Shown here: positions 14,160-20,673 of the stretch, piece by piece
Position numbering within the stretch: position 1 is the stretch's first letter
Layout: each line of letters starts with the position of its first letter
Source: a virus
Length of the DNA: 25,773 nucleotides
Virus record (IMG/VR): IMGVR_UViG_3300031722_000152
Coordinates: 1 to 25,773 of that record
Strand: one strand, 5' to 3'
Translations under genes and position numbers: made by a program
Notes under the pieces: generated by a model
The model's input: only the letters and a program-made list of their open reading frames with translations
Databases searched by the model: none
Told to the model about the DNA's origin: nothing

Positions 14160-14624
14160 ATGGCACTAGAAATCGAACGAAAATTCCTAGTCAACAGAAT
14201 CAACATCGAAACACTTCGGTCAGCCACTAAGTTAGTGATTCAGCAAGGCTATATCTTTGATTGGTTCAACACTGTTATCCGAACACGTAGGTCAAACGAC
14301 ATTGGATTTCTTACAATCAAACGGAACACCGGATTAGATACGCTAGGTGTGAACGAATATGAATGGTCGATTCCTGGTTGGCTAGCATCGGCGTTGATGT
14401 ACGTATCGTTCTTAGGCAAGATCGAAAAGACGAGGTACAACATCAACTACAAGGGACACACATTCGAGCTTGATATATTCGAAGGTAAGAACGACGGTCT
14501 CGTCGTTGTCGAAGTAGAATTAACTGATCCGGACGAGTATGTTGCATTACCAGACTGGGTCGGTGAAGAAGTAACTGGGCAGAAACAATATTACAACAAG
14601 AATTTAGCGAAAGGAAAGAAATGA
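14160..14624 (+). CDS. CYTH-domain triphosphate-binding protein (putative inorganic triphosphatase)
   Basis: The 154-residue protein has the CYTH signature ExExK at residues 4-8 (EIERK). It also has the alternating charged tunnel-lining residues expected for the triphosphate tunnel fold: R41 and R43, K54, E67 and E69, K90 and R92, D105 in ELDIFEG, and E118 and E120. The family hydrolyses inorganic triphosphate or other triphosphorylated substrates with a metal ion. The length fits a bacterial single-domain CYTH enzyme. GGGAGG precedes the ATG, and the stop overlaps the clamp-loader start by ATGA. Its substrate in phage infection is unknown. Confidence 0.85.
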   Translation: MALEIERKFLVNRINIETLRSATKLVIQQGYIFDWFNTVIRTRRSNDIGFLTIKRNTGLDTLGVNEYEWSIPGWLASALMYVSFLGKIEKTRYNINYKGHTFELDIFEGKNDGLVVVEVELTDPDEYVALPDWVGEEVTGQKQYYNKNLAKGKK

Positions 14625-15595
14625 GTATAAACACACTGTGGACGGAAGCATACCGGCCGAAAACCGTAGATGATTACGTCTTCAAAGATGACGCGCAGCG
14701 AGAGCAGGTTATGGCCTGGATCAAATCCAAAGACATCCCGCATTTGCTGTTTAGTGGCCCAGCCGGCATCGGTAAGACAACGATGGCAAAGCTGTTGATT
14801 AGCCAGCTAGACATTGACCCGTATGATGTGATGGAAATCAATGCATCACGGGAACGCGGTATCGATATTATCCGAAGCAACATTTCAAACTTCTGTAGCA
14901 CTATGCCGTTTGGGCATATGAAGATTGTGTTGCTGGACGAGGCTGACGCATTGACACCAGACGCCCAGAAAAGTTTGAAGGGAACAATGGAGGAATTCTC
15001 CGCGACGTGCCGATTCATCTTGACATCGAATCACCCAAACAAGATCATCCCTCCGTTGCATTCACGTTGTCAAGGCACTCACTTCGAGAAGATCGACCAC
15101 ACTGAATTCACAGCGCGTGTCGCAACTATTCTAGTCACTGAGAACGTCGTGTTTGACTTAGAGACGTTGGACATCTACGTCAAGGCAACTTACCCCGACC
15201 TGCGTAAGTGTATCAATTCGCTGCAACAAAATTCGACGTCCGGAACGTTACGGATGCCATCCTCGGCTGATCGGTCTGTGTCAGATTACAAGCTAGAGTT
15301 TGTGAAGCTGTTTAAGAATGGGCGTATCCGTGAAGCAAGAACGTTGTTCTGCACGTCAGCTACAAGCGAAGATCCAGATGATGTTATCCGCTGGTGTTAC
15401 GATAACCTAGACCTTTGGGCTACTTCAGAAGAAGGGCAAGACGAAGCAATTCTTATCATTCGCAATGCCCTAGTCAACACTAGCTTCTGTGCTGACCTTG
15501 AAGTTAATCTCGCAGCAATGATGACAGAGTTGATTCAAATTGACACAACGCTGACTGTTCGTCGCAGTATCGAAACAGTTGCCCACGCGAGCTAA
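14621..15595 (+). CDS. 44: Sliding-clamp loader ATPase (T4 gp44-like)
   Basis: The 324-residue AAA+ protein has a start typical of RFC small subunits and T4 gp44 (LWTEAYRPKTVDDYVF), Walker A GPAGIGKT (46-53), Walker B VLLDEAD (103-109), the sensor segment FILTSNHPNKI and the arginine-finger motif SRC (148-150). It should form the ATPase ring that opens and loads the sliding clamp (gp45-like) on primed DNA. In T4, gp44 works with gp62; no gp62 is recognisable downstream. It overlaps the CYTH gene by 4 bases. Length agrees with T4 gp44 (about 319 residues). Confidence 0.92.
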   Translation: MSINTLWTEAYRPKTVDDYVFKDDAQREQVMAWIKSKDIPHLLFSGPAGIGKTTMAKLLISQLDIDPYDVMEINASRERGIDIIRSNISNFCSTMPFGHMKIVLLDEADALTPDAQKSLKGTMEEFSATCRFILTSNHPNKIIPPLHSRCQGTHFEKIDHTEFTARVATILVTENVVFDLETLDIYVKATYPDLRKCINSLQQNSTSGTLRMPSSADRSVSDYKLEFVKLFKNGRIREARTLFCTSATSEDPDDVIRWCYDNLDLWATSEEGQDEAILIIRNALVNTSFCADLEVNLAAMMTELIQIDTTLTVRRSIETVAHAS

Positions 15596-15599
15596 TACA

Positions 15600-15809
15600 A
15601 TGACAAAAGACGAAATCGCAAAAGTAACAGCTATGGCCCGGCATCTGTGTGAAAAAGTGACAATAGAGCCTGGCGAACAGAAATATTCTACTCGTATCTG
15701 GAACAGCTACGTAAGAATTGTCAAACCAGTATTTCTCGTGGACGACGAGGCCACGTGCCAAAAGCAGTTTGACGCAGCAGTAAAAACCTATTTTAAGGAA
15801 ACGAAATGA
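15600..15809 (+). CDS. Unknown 69-residue protein downstream of clamp loader
   Basis: The product is MTKDEIAKVTAMARHLCEKV and onward: helical start, then a mixed segment with SYVRIVKPVFLVDDEATCQK. The ATG at 15600 lies 4 bases after the clamp-loader stop and is preferred to an in-frame TTG inside that gene. The stop overlaps the next ATG (ATGA). Its position is that of gp62 in T4, but it is far shorter than gp62 (187 residues) and no similarity is visible. Confidence 0.55.
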   Translation: MTKDEIAKVTAMARHLCEKVTIEPGEQKYSTRIWNSYVRIVKPVFLVDDEATCQKQFDAAVKTYFKETK

Positions 15810-16198
15810 GCAAGCAAAAAGACATTTATGTGATCGCGCAATATTACGCAAAACCCAAAAATCCGAAGATGACTCGCGTGCCGGGTTATATGACCGATGA
15901 AGCAAACATCGCTTGGGATGAGCGTGTTGACGTCACCTACGGATTACGGTCAAAGGATTTAGTCGCATCGAAGGTTGTGATAAATATCAGTAAGCAAGCA
16001 GTCGAAAAAGATAGCTTCAAATCTGGCAGATCATTCGACGAATTGTTCTCATATTTTTATTCTGCAAATCCGAAGCAGATCGCTAACGCGATTCGACAGT
16101 TTGGTATTACTATAGGGCAGACAACTACAGAAGAACTGCCTGCCACTTCGAATATATCCCCTTCTTCGGAGAATGCGTTCCCCGAGCAAGAGCACTAA
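15806..16198 (+). CDS. Unknown protein with C-terminus overlapping an endonuclease gene
   Basis: The 130-residue product begins MSKQKDIYVIAQYYAKPKNP and has a mixed alpha/beta body up to about residue 106 (IANAIRQFGITIGQ). The last 24 residues (TEELPATSNISPSSENAFPE and following QEH) are Ser/Pro/Glu-rich, look unstructured and are encoded antisense to the 3' end of the convergent endonuclease gene. It is coupled to the upstream gene by ATGA. Function unknown; its operon with the clamp loader suggests replication. Confidence 0.55.
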   Translation: MSKQKDIYVIAQYYAKPKNPKMTRVPGYMTDEANIAWDERVDVTYGLRSKDLVASKVVINISKQAVEKDSFKSGRSFDELFSYFYSANPKQIANAIRQFGITIGQTTTEELPATSNISPSSENAFPEQEH

Positions 16199-16712
16199 CT
16201 TTATTTCGATTTAACCCGTGCTGATTGCAAAATAATCCCAATGCTCCATGAATAATATAGTCAACCCCATCTGGTGATGTTATCTTCCAGTGTTGAGCAT
16301 TAGGATTATTTTCTCCTGAGACGTTGGCATGATTCAACGACATGTTCTGTTTAGCCTTGTCGGATTTAGGTTTGTTAAGGTTAGCTACGCTAATCTTTTT
16401 ATTATGACTAGCAGTTCGAATTGCACCTGTAGTACCGTCACCACCATCAGTTAGATTATTAAGAATACCGGTACCTAAATCTTTACGGCCGTACCAAGAT
16501 ATCATTCGCCGTTCTAGGGCGTTTGCTCCTAAGTTGGTTAAATTCGTTTCTAAGAATATAATACGTGATTTGTCAGTTGGTTTATTTCGATGCCGTCCAT
16601 AAGCTCGATACCCAGTCCCTTTACCGATGTAATAAGGGGTTCCGGCTTTTGCTGTTTTGGAATCTTTGCTACGCAGGTATGCGTAGACGTAATAAATAGT
16701 ATTGCTAGACAT
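16125..16712 (-). CDS. GIY-YIG homing endonuclease (second minus-strand cassette)
   Basis: This 195-residue protein has an N-terminal GIY-YIG domain: YYVYAYLRSKD and TPYYIGKGTGYRAYGRH, then the acidic catalytic helix ALERRMISWYGR and NNLTDGGDGTTG. A linker with KISVANLNKPKSDKAKQNMS resembles NUMOD3. The C-terminal part (WKITSPDGVDYIIHG and GLNRNKVSALARGTHSPKKG) is a DNA-binding helix-turn-helix of the kind found in such enzymes. ATG at 16712 is preceded by GGGAGG 5 bases upstream; a longer in-frame start at 16754 lies within the hairpin leader. It sits opposite to its neighbours with a private late-type promoter. Confidence 0.85.
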   Translation of the reverse strand: MSSNTIYYVYAYLRSKDSKTAKAGTPYYIGKGTGYRAYGRHRNKPTDKSRIIFLETNLTNLGANALERRMISWYGRKDLGTGILNNLTDGGDGTTGAIRTASHNKKISVANLNKPKSDKAKQNMSLNHANVSGENNPNAQHWKITSPDGVDYIIHGALGLFCNQHGLNRNKVSALARGTHSPKKGIYSKWQAVLL

Positions 16713-16736
16713 ATAATCCTCCCAAGGATGTTTAGA

Positions 16737-16766
16737 GCAGTTGGATATCCCCATATCGCGAACTGC
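16737..16766 (-). promoter_or_regulatory. Conserved 5' leader hairpin of the 16125-16712 endonuclease
   Basis: The minus strand folds as GCAGTT / CGC / GATAT / loop GGGG / ATATC / C / AACTGC. Length, internal loop and outer stem are the same as at 877-906, but the inner stem has other bases on both arms and one outer pair changes from T-A to C-G. Conserved TCTAA follows the hairpin in both, then the ribosome binding site. Confidence 0.6.
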
Positions 16767-16771
16767 ACATA

Positions 16772-16779
16772 TATTTATG
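16772..16779 (-). promoter_or_regulatory. Late-type promoter for the 16125-16712 endonuclease
   Basis: The minus strand reads GCATAAATATATG, the same box and spacing to the leader hairpin as at 910-917. Confidence 0.6.
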
Positions 16780-16791
16780 CTAGGATACGAA

Positions 16792-17043
16792 ATGTCAGCA
16801 CTTTACTCTAGAATGTTCAAGGAAAAGAAGAAGCGTCCAGTAGACCCGCTAGCGCCACCACGTCCGAACTTGATGTCACAAGCGAAGGAAATCAAGAACG
16901 TTCATCTATCGCTTGAAATGCTGCAATTTCAACTGCAACGGCAACAGGAAGAAATAACCCACCTGAAATCCAAGCTGAATCAGTCGAATTATAGGGTAGA
17001 AATGCTCACAACCTACCTGAAAAACACTAAAACCACCAAGTAA
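16792..17043 (+). CDS. Small coiled-coil protein
   Basis: This is an 83-residue protein. The basic N-terminus (MSALYSRMFKEKKKRP) is followed by a Pro-rich link, then a predicted coiled coil over residues 35-78 (LSLEMLQFQLQRQQEEITHL, KSKLNQSNYRVEMLTTYLKN). The ATG at 16792 has TAGGA 6 bases upstream; an earlier in-frame start would lie inside the endonuclease leader. It directly abuts the endonuclease cassette. No family recognised. Confidence 0.55.
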   Translation: MSALYSRMFKEKKKRPVDPLAPPRPNLMSQAKEIKNVHLSLEMLQFQLQRQQEEITHLKSKLNQSNYRVEMLTTYLKNTKTTK

Positions 17044-17047
17044 TTTC

Positions 17048-17100
17048 TTGACCTACCTCCAGCTTTCGTGTATAATGCATACAATGAAACGTTGGAGGTA
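17048..17100 (+). promoter_or_regulatory. Strong sigma70-type promoter nested in a hairpin covering the ribosome binding site
   Basis: TTGACC (17048-17053), a 17-base spacer and a perfect TATAAT (17071-17076) form a strong host-type early promoter. The first ten spacer bases, TACCTCCAGC (17054-17063), pair with GTTGGAGGTA (17091-17100; one G-T pair), which holds the whole GGAGG ribosome binding site of the gene at 17104. RNA from this promoter starts after the left arm and leaves the site free; read-through RNA would mask it. Confidence 0.7.
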
Positions 17101-17103
17101 CTT

Positions 17104-17826
17104 ATGAAATTTCCACAAACTTCCCCCGCTGGTCGTGTTAGGCCAAATCAACCCACCTTTCCGTTGCTTGATGTCATCGCGGCGGCGACTGTAGCGTTTC
17201 GTAAAAATCACAACACTATCTTGCGCATTGATTGCCCAGCATACGAAGGTTCGACCGACGGAGAATTTCCAGCGACGCCAGAATGTATTTCAAACAAGAC
17301 GATCACGCTGGCGGTGCTGAAGGAAGGCTTGATTACAGACGAAGCAAGGGCCGAAGCTGCTGGAATGGTACAAGCTCTGCAAACCAACATGACATTCTCT
17401 ATTCTCACTGGCAAGGTCGTGTCGACTTTTATGCAAGATATTCACAAGTCACTCGAGAAAGATACTGTGCTATTGAGCGAGGTCGGGAGAACGCTCTACG
17501 TTCCGAGCTTATACGCTGGCATTAAATCCCGTGAGAATTTGCTCGAAGCAGAGATTGGGTTGCGCAACTCTAGCAAGGCGCTCGGAGAAGTCGGTGCAAA
17601 GGTAACCATCAACTTTACACTGATCAGCGACAGGTACGTGGAGACATTTAACTGTTTTGCTGCATTCGGGAAAGACGATCAAGGTAACCTAGTTAGCTTT
17701 TTGACCGGGCACAAAGGACTATGCGCTACAGGGAAGATTACAGGTAAGGTGAAATTTGCCAATCCTGACAAATTCCACGGAAATGCTATTGTGACAAATT
17801 TAAATTTTGTGAAGGCGGTTTCATAG
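17104..17826 (+). CDS. Unknown phage protein, 240 residues, early-type promoter
   Basis: The product begins MKFPQTSPAGRVRPNQPTFP. It is globular alpha/beta, without membrane spans or recognised catalytic motif; segments include LLDVIAAATVAFRKNHNTIL, YVPSLYAGIKSRENLLEAEI and VKFANPDKFHGNAIVTNLNF. The ATG follows GGAGG by 5 bases. The strong promoter in front indicates expression early in infection. The last 41 bases overlap the convergent membrane-protein gene. No family recognised. Confidence 0.65.
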   Translation: MKFPQTSPAGRVRPNQPTFPLLDVIAAATVAFRKNHNTILRIDCPAYEGSTDGEFPATPECISNKTITLAVLKEGLITDEARAEAAGMVQALQTNMTFSILTGKVVSTFMQDIHKSLEKDTVLLSEVGRTLYVPSLYAGIKSRENLLEAEIGLRNSSKALGEVGAKVTINFTLISDRYVETFNCFAAFGKDDQGNLVSFLTGHKGLCATGKITGKVKFANPDKFHGNAIVTNLNFVKAVS

Positions 17827-18160
17827 ACTCTTCGTGGGCGCGAAGTTCGACCTCCAGACTGGTCATACGATTGCCGAGCTCGCCAACAGAAATTCCAAGT
17901 TGAATCTCATGGTAGGTAAAAATCATCAGCCCAGCGCAAGCTAGCCCCGCAAAGAAAACTAGCAATGCAACCCAACGTTTTATCACGACGTTACTCACAT
18001 CGTCACGGCGGCGAACTAGAGCGCGTACAGTATTCTGTCTAGTGTTTCCATGAACGATCCCATGAATACGAGAAGTCGTTTCTTCAATTTTAGTGATCGA
18101 CTCTTTCGCCTGGTCCATCATCTCAGCGTTTGCGCTATTAGTTAGATCATGGTCGTTCAT
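17786..18160 (-). CDS. Single-span membrane protein with coiled-coil ends
   Basis: The 124-residue protein has an acidic helical N-terminal part, a basic stretch (VRALVRRRDDVSNVVIKR), one transmembrane segment at about residues 68-87 (VALLVFFAGLACAGLMIFTY) and a short C-terminal coiled coil (LGNRMTSLEVELRAHEESMK). AAGGAG precedes the ATG, and the ATGA overlap with the gene before it shows coupling. It is the last of four minus-strand membrane genes. Function unknown; a lysis or membrane-exclusion role is possible. Confidence 0.6.
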   Translation of the reverse strand: MNDHDLTNSANAEMMDQAKESITKIEETTSRIHGIVHGNTRQNTVRALVRRRDDVSNVVIKRWVALLVFFAGLACAGLMIFTYHEIQLGISVGELGNRMTSLEVELRAHEESMKPPSQNLNLSQ

Positions 18161-18630
18161 GCTTGATCTCCTTCTTGATGTTTGCTGGTTGGCTTGTGGA
18201 CTATTGCTTCCAGGTATGACACGTTCGCGGCTAATTTAACATTCTCTATTGCGAAACGTTGCATCTCTGTTCGAGCCAACTCAAGACTCGCTCCTAATTT
18301 CTCCACTAGAACTTTGAGCTCAGTCACTTGCACTGATAAGAACTCGACCTCAGCAGTCAGCTTCCCGACTTTGCCGACGGCCTCATTTCGCTCTTGTTCG
18401 ATGACTGTCATTCTCACAATAATTCTGTCCCTATCCTCTTTGGTTTCGTCTCGCTCTTTCTTGTAATTCTCCAGCATTGACTGATACGATTTATCTTCGT
18501 GAATCACCTTCTGGTCCGACGAGATTCGTCGACGAATGATCGATAGTCCATACGCAATTATTACTCCGGCTGACGGCAATCCTACCGCCCAAGAAATCAA
18601 GTCGTTTGTAATTTGTGTATCACCGACCAT
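18157..18630 (-). CDS. Membrane-anchored coiled-coil protein
   Basis: Starting from ATG 18630 (AGGGA 7 bases upstream), the 157-residue product has one N-terminal transmembrane segment (about residues 11-33, WAVGLPSAGVIIAYGLSII), a basic RRR stop-transfer, and then a long coiled coil (about 45-140). An in-frame longer start would run back into the previous gene. The layout (short membrane anchor then long coil) resembles holin-associated or spanin-like proteins, but no family is recognised. Confidence 0.6.
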   Translation of the reverse strand: MVGDTQITNDLISWAVGLPSAGVIIAYGLSIIRRRISSDQKVIHEDKSYQSMLENYKKERDETKEDRDRIIVRMTVIEQERNEAVGKVGKLTAEVEFLSVQVTELKVLVEKLGASLELARTEMQRFAIENVKLAANVSYLEAIVHKPTSKHQEGDQA

Positions 18631-19069
18631 AACAATCCCTAATAAAAATCCACCACGCAATTACAGCACACGCCCACTGGGCTGCTATAATAGTAAGAAC
18701 CCCTTGCTCTATTCTTGATGCTATTAATAAATCTACGTTGAGCGACCATAACATCGCACCAGTAGCAGATACTAACATATTTATGGTTTGTCCGTTCGGA
18801 TAATTTTTGTCAATTTTCAATGTAACGATTATGAATTCAGCGATCCCGTAAATTGTTGTGCAGGTTAACCAGAGCCATAATGGGATAAAATCGAACATTA
18901 CCTTTCGTCCGTGTTCTATGTCATTAATTGTCATACCATAATTCAGCATGACTCCTATCCAAATAATCGTAGTGAAGGCAGTCAATACAAGTGCTAGTCG
19001 TAACGCTACTATATCTGCGTCAGCAATAACATGCCACAAATTCGACGACATTAGGTTAATTTTATTCAT
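18620..19069 (-). CDS. Four-span membrane protein, paralogue of the gene before it
   Basis: The 149-residue product has four hydrophobic segments (about residues 23-43, 60-84, 96-116 and 123-143) and ends IAWWIFIRDCYGR. The third segment (ATGAMLWSLNVDLLIASRI) aligns with FGALLWTISLDLIVLVRL of the protein at 19062, and both end with AWWIFIRD, so the two are paralogues. AAGGAT precedes the ATG. It overlaps both neighbours. Function unknown. Confidence 0.65.
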   Translation of the reverse strand: MNKINLMSSNLWHVIADADIVALRLALVLTAFTTIIWIGVMLNYGMTINDIEHGRKVMFDFIPLWLWLTCTTIYGIAEFIIVTLKIDKNYPNGQTINMLVSATGAMLWSLNVDLLIASRIEQGVLTIIAAQWACAVIAWWIFIRDCYGR

Positions 19070-19502
19070 GTAGATCCTTACTGAAAATGTCGCGTATAAA
19101 AATCCACCAGGCGATAGATGCTGCTAGAAAATGTGCGCTGCCCATAGGCAAAGTATGTTCCGATAAGCGAACCAGAACAATCAAATCTAAACTGATTGTC
19201 CATAACAGGGCTCCGAACATTGACCCTATCGTTATCCATCCTCTGTGTTGTTGCTTCAACAACAGTGCAATGGCACCTACTCCGCCATAAGCAAAAAACA
19301 AGAACGCAAAAAATTGGAGGTGAGAATCCACAAATTCTAAATCGTAATCATTGGCTGCTTCAGGAAATACGAGTAAGACAACTACTACCCAAATCGACCA
19401 CATCAAGGCGCCAGTGTATAGCGCAAGTCTCATTGACGTTAAGTCAGACTTGGCTATTATGAATTTAAAATTTGACCACACGAGCTTGATTACGTCTTTC
19501 AT
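19062..19502 (-). CDS. Four-span membrane protein, first gene of the minus-strand membrane cassette
   Basis: The 146-residue product has four predicted transmembrane segments (about residues 25-46, 63-83, 89-111 and 118-136) and ends AWWIFIRDIFSKDLHE. A late-type box (GCTAAATA, 19523-19530) lies upstream, so the four-gene set may be expressed late. No family recognised. Because the endolysin region has no visible holin, this cassette is a candidate place for one. Confidence 0.65.
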   Translation of the reverse strand: MKDVIKLVWSNFKFIIAKSDLTSMRLALYTGALMWSIWVVVVLLVFPEAANDYDLEFVDSHLQFFAFLFFAYGGVGAIALLLKQQHRGWITIGSMFGALLWTISLDLIVLVRLSEHTLPMGSAHFLAASIAWWIFIRDIFSKDLHE

Positions 19503-19522
19503 GATGCACCTATTCTTTCTTA

Positions 19523-19530
19523 TATTTAGC
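19523..19530 (-). promoter_or_regulatory. Late-type promoter of the membrane cassette
   Basis: The minus strand reads GCTAAATATAAG about 20 bases before the ATG at 19502, matching the TAAATA core of the other late boxes in the window. Confidence 0.45.
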
Positions 19531-19544
19531 AGTATATAGAAAGT

Positions 19545-19561
19545 AATAATGCTGCATTATT
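19545..19561. promoter_or_regulatory. 17-base perfect dyad, possible operator
   Basis: AATAATGC-T-GCATTATT is perfectly symmetric with a single central base, too tight to form a hairpin loop, which suits a protein-binding site. It lies 14 bases upstream of the late-type promoter of the membrane cassette. Confidence 0.4.
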
Positions 19562-19573
19562 GTAGATAAGTGG

Positions 19574-19656
19574 ATCCGAGAGTTGAAGGAAAATTTTGCT
19601 ATCGTGGTCAGTTAACATGACATTTAATGTGTGAGCAATTTTTTCAACTCTCGGAT
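19574..19656 (-). other. Long imperfect stem-loop between phoH and the membrane cassette
   Basis: ATCCGAGAGTTGAA (19574-19587) and TTCAACTCTCGGAT (19643-19656) pair perfectly over 14 bases. After a two-base bulge, four A-T pairs follow, then a second two-base bulge and a five-pair TTGCT/AGCAA stem, about 23 pairs in all, closed by a 33-base loop that itself holds GTCA/TGAC. There is no T-tract. It might be an RNA-processing site, a small RNA, a terminator or a DNA cruciform site. The 178-base gap 19503-19680 holds no gene. Confidence 0.6.
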
Positions 19657-19680
19657 GTTCGAGGATGTTACAGTTATTTG

Positions 19681-20487
19681 TTACTTTGATTCTGGTTTAT
19701 ACAGATTTAAGATCTCCGTAACGATTGGGTGACGCTGTACGTCTTGTACTTCAAACCGTGTTGCTCCGATTGCGTCGCCCTTGTATCCTTCAAATTTGGC
19801 GAAGAAATCAATCAGCCCGTTTGTTTTGGCAAACTGCCTGTCTACCTGATCTAAGTCTCCTGTTACAACCAACCGTGATCCGTCGCTGATACGTGTCAAC
19901 AACATCAGCAGCTGGTTTACGCTACTGTTCTGCATTTCATCAGCGATGATGAAAGCTTTCTTCAAATTTCGACCGCGCATGTAAGCAAGAGGGGAAATTT
20001 CAATAACTTCAGTCTCTAGCATATACGCTACTTCTTTAGGTGAGTAATACTCCTTTATGACATCAAAGATCGGCCTTGTCCATGGCTCCATTTTTTCATT
20101 CAACGTGCCTGGTAAGAATCCGTGTTTCTCATCGTCTACTCCGACTGCCGGACGAGTGATGATGATCTTTTCTACTGTGCCTGCCTTAAATGCTTTGATT
20201 GCAGCTAGGACGCCGAGCATTGTCTTTCCTGTTCCTGCTGGGCCTGTTGCAAACACGATTGTCTTATCTGGGTCGAGTAGGTTGTTGACGTACTCTTCCT
20301 GCTTCAAACTACGCGGTACTAGTGATACTGTTTTTCGTTGCTGAACATATGTATTAAAACTTAAAACGTTTGAGTCTGGCTGATATTTCCTAGCTCCTCG
20401 TTCTCCTCCTCTAGTGTTTGATGTGCGAGTAGGTGCCGTCTCTTCATAATCCTCTTGGACTCTTCTAACATTTCTACGTTTAGGCAA
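19681..20487 (-). CDS. phoH: PhoH-like ATPase
   Basis: The 268-residue protein has a charged N-terminal tail (MPKRRNVRRVQEDYEETAPT), then the PhoH core: Walker A GPAGTGKT (82-89), ITRPAVGVDDEKHGFLPGTL, PLAYMRGRNLKKAFIIADEM with Walker B FIIADE (179-184), and VVTGDLDQVD. PhoH proteins are RNA/DNA-dependent P-loop ATPases related to superfamily I helicases and are common in phages. The start is TTG at 20485-20487, set by AAGGAG 7 bases upstream; the longer frame back to 20682 contains the promoter region and has no PhoH similarity. A late-type box lies upstream. Confidence 0.88.
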   Translation of the reverse strand: MPKRRNVRRVQEDYEETAPTRTSNTRGGERGARKYQPDSNVLSFNTYVQQRKTVSLVPRSLKQEEYVNNLLDPDKTIVFATGPAGTGKTMLGVLAAIKAFKAGTVEKIIITRPAVGVDDEKHGFLPGTLNEKMEPWTRPIFDVIKEYYSPKEVAYMLETEVIEISPLAYMRGRNLKKAFIIADEMQNSSVNQLLMLLTRISDGSRLVVTGDLDQVDRQFAKTNGLIDFFAKFEGYKGDAIGATRFEVQDVQRHPIVTEILNLYKPESK

Positions 20488-20534
20488 GTTATTACTCCTT
20501 AAAAAGTGTGGCAGGTATGTGCTGCTCACAAAAG

Positions 20535-20542
20535 TATTTAAC
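20535..20542 (-). promoter_or_regulatory. Late-type promoter for phoH
   Basis: The minus strand reads GTTAAATACTTTTG, about 48 bases before the TTG start. It shares TAAATACTTT with the boxes at 1041 and 10005. Confidence 0.5.
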
Positions 20543-20617
20543 ACGGATTTTTTCAGACAAAGCATATATATATGAAAGTGGTTGGTCGCCTTAAATAACA
20601 CCACGATTTTCAGCCCA

Positions 20618-20651
20618 GGTAAATACAATGTGAAGCAGAAAAGTATAAATA
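20618..20651 (+). promoter_or_regulatory. Two tandem late-type promoter boxes
   Basis: GGTAAATACAATG (box 20618-20625) and GTATAAATACTG (box 20644-20651, a perfect TATAAATA) lie ahead of the ATG at 20674. The region 20488-20673 carries divergent late promoters and no gene. Confidence 0.65.
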
Positions 20652-20673
20652 CTGTATTACCACGGAAACCATA

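Noticed and set aside
16792-16900. Displaced end of the 15806 gene after the third endonuclease cassette
   Set aside because: No residues matching the C-terminus of that protein were found in any frame, unlike the infA case.
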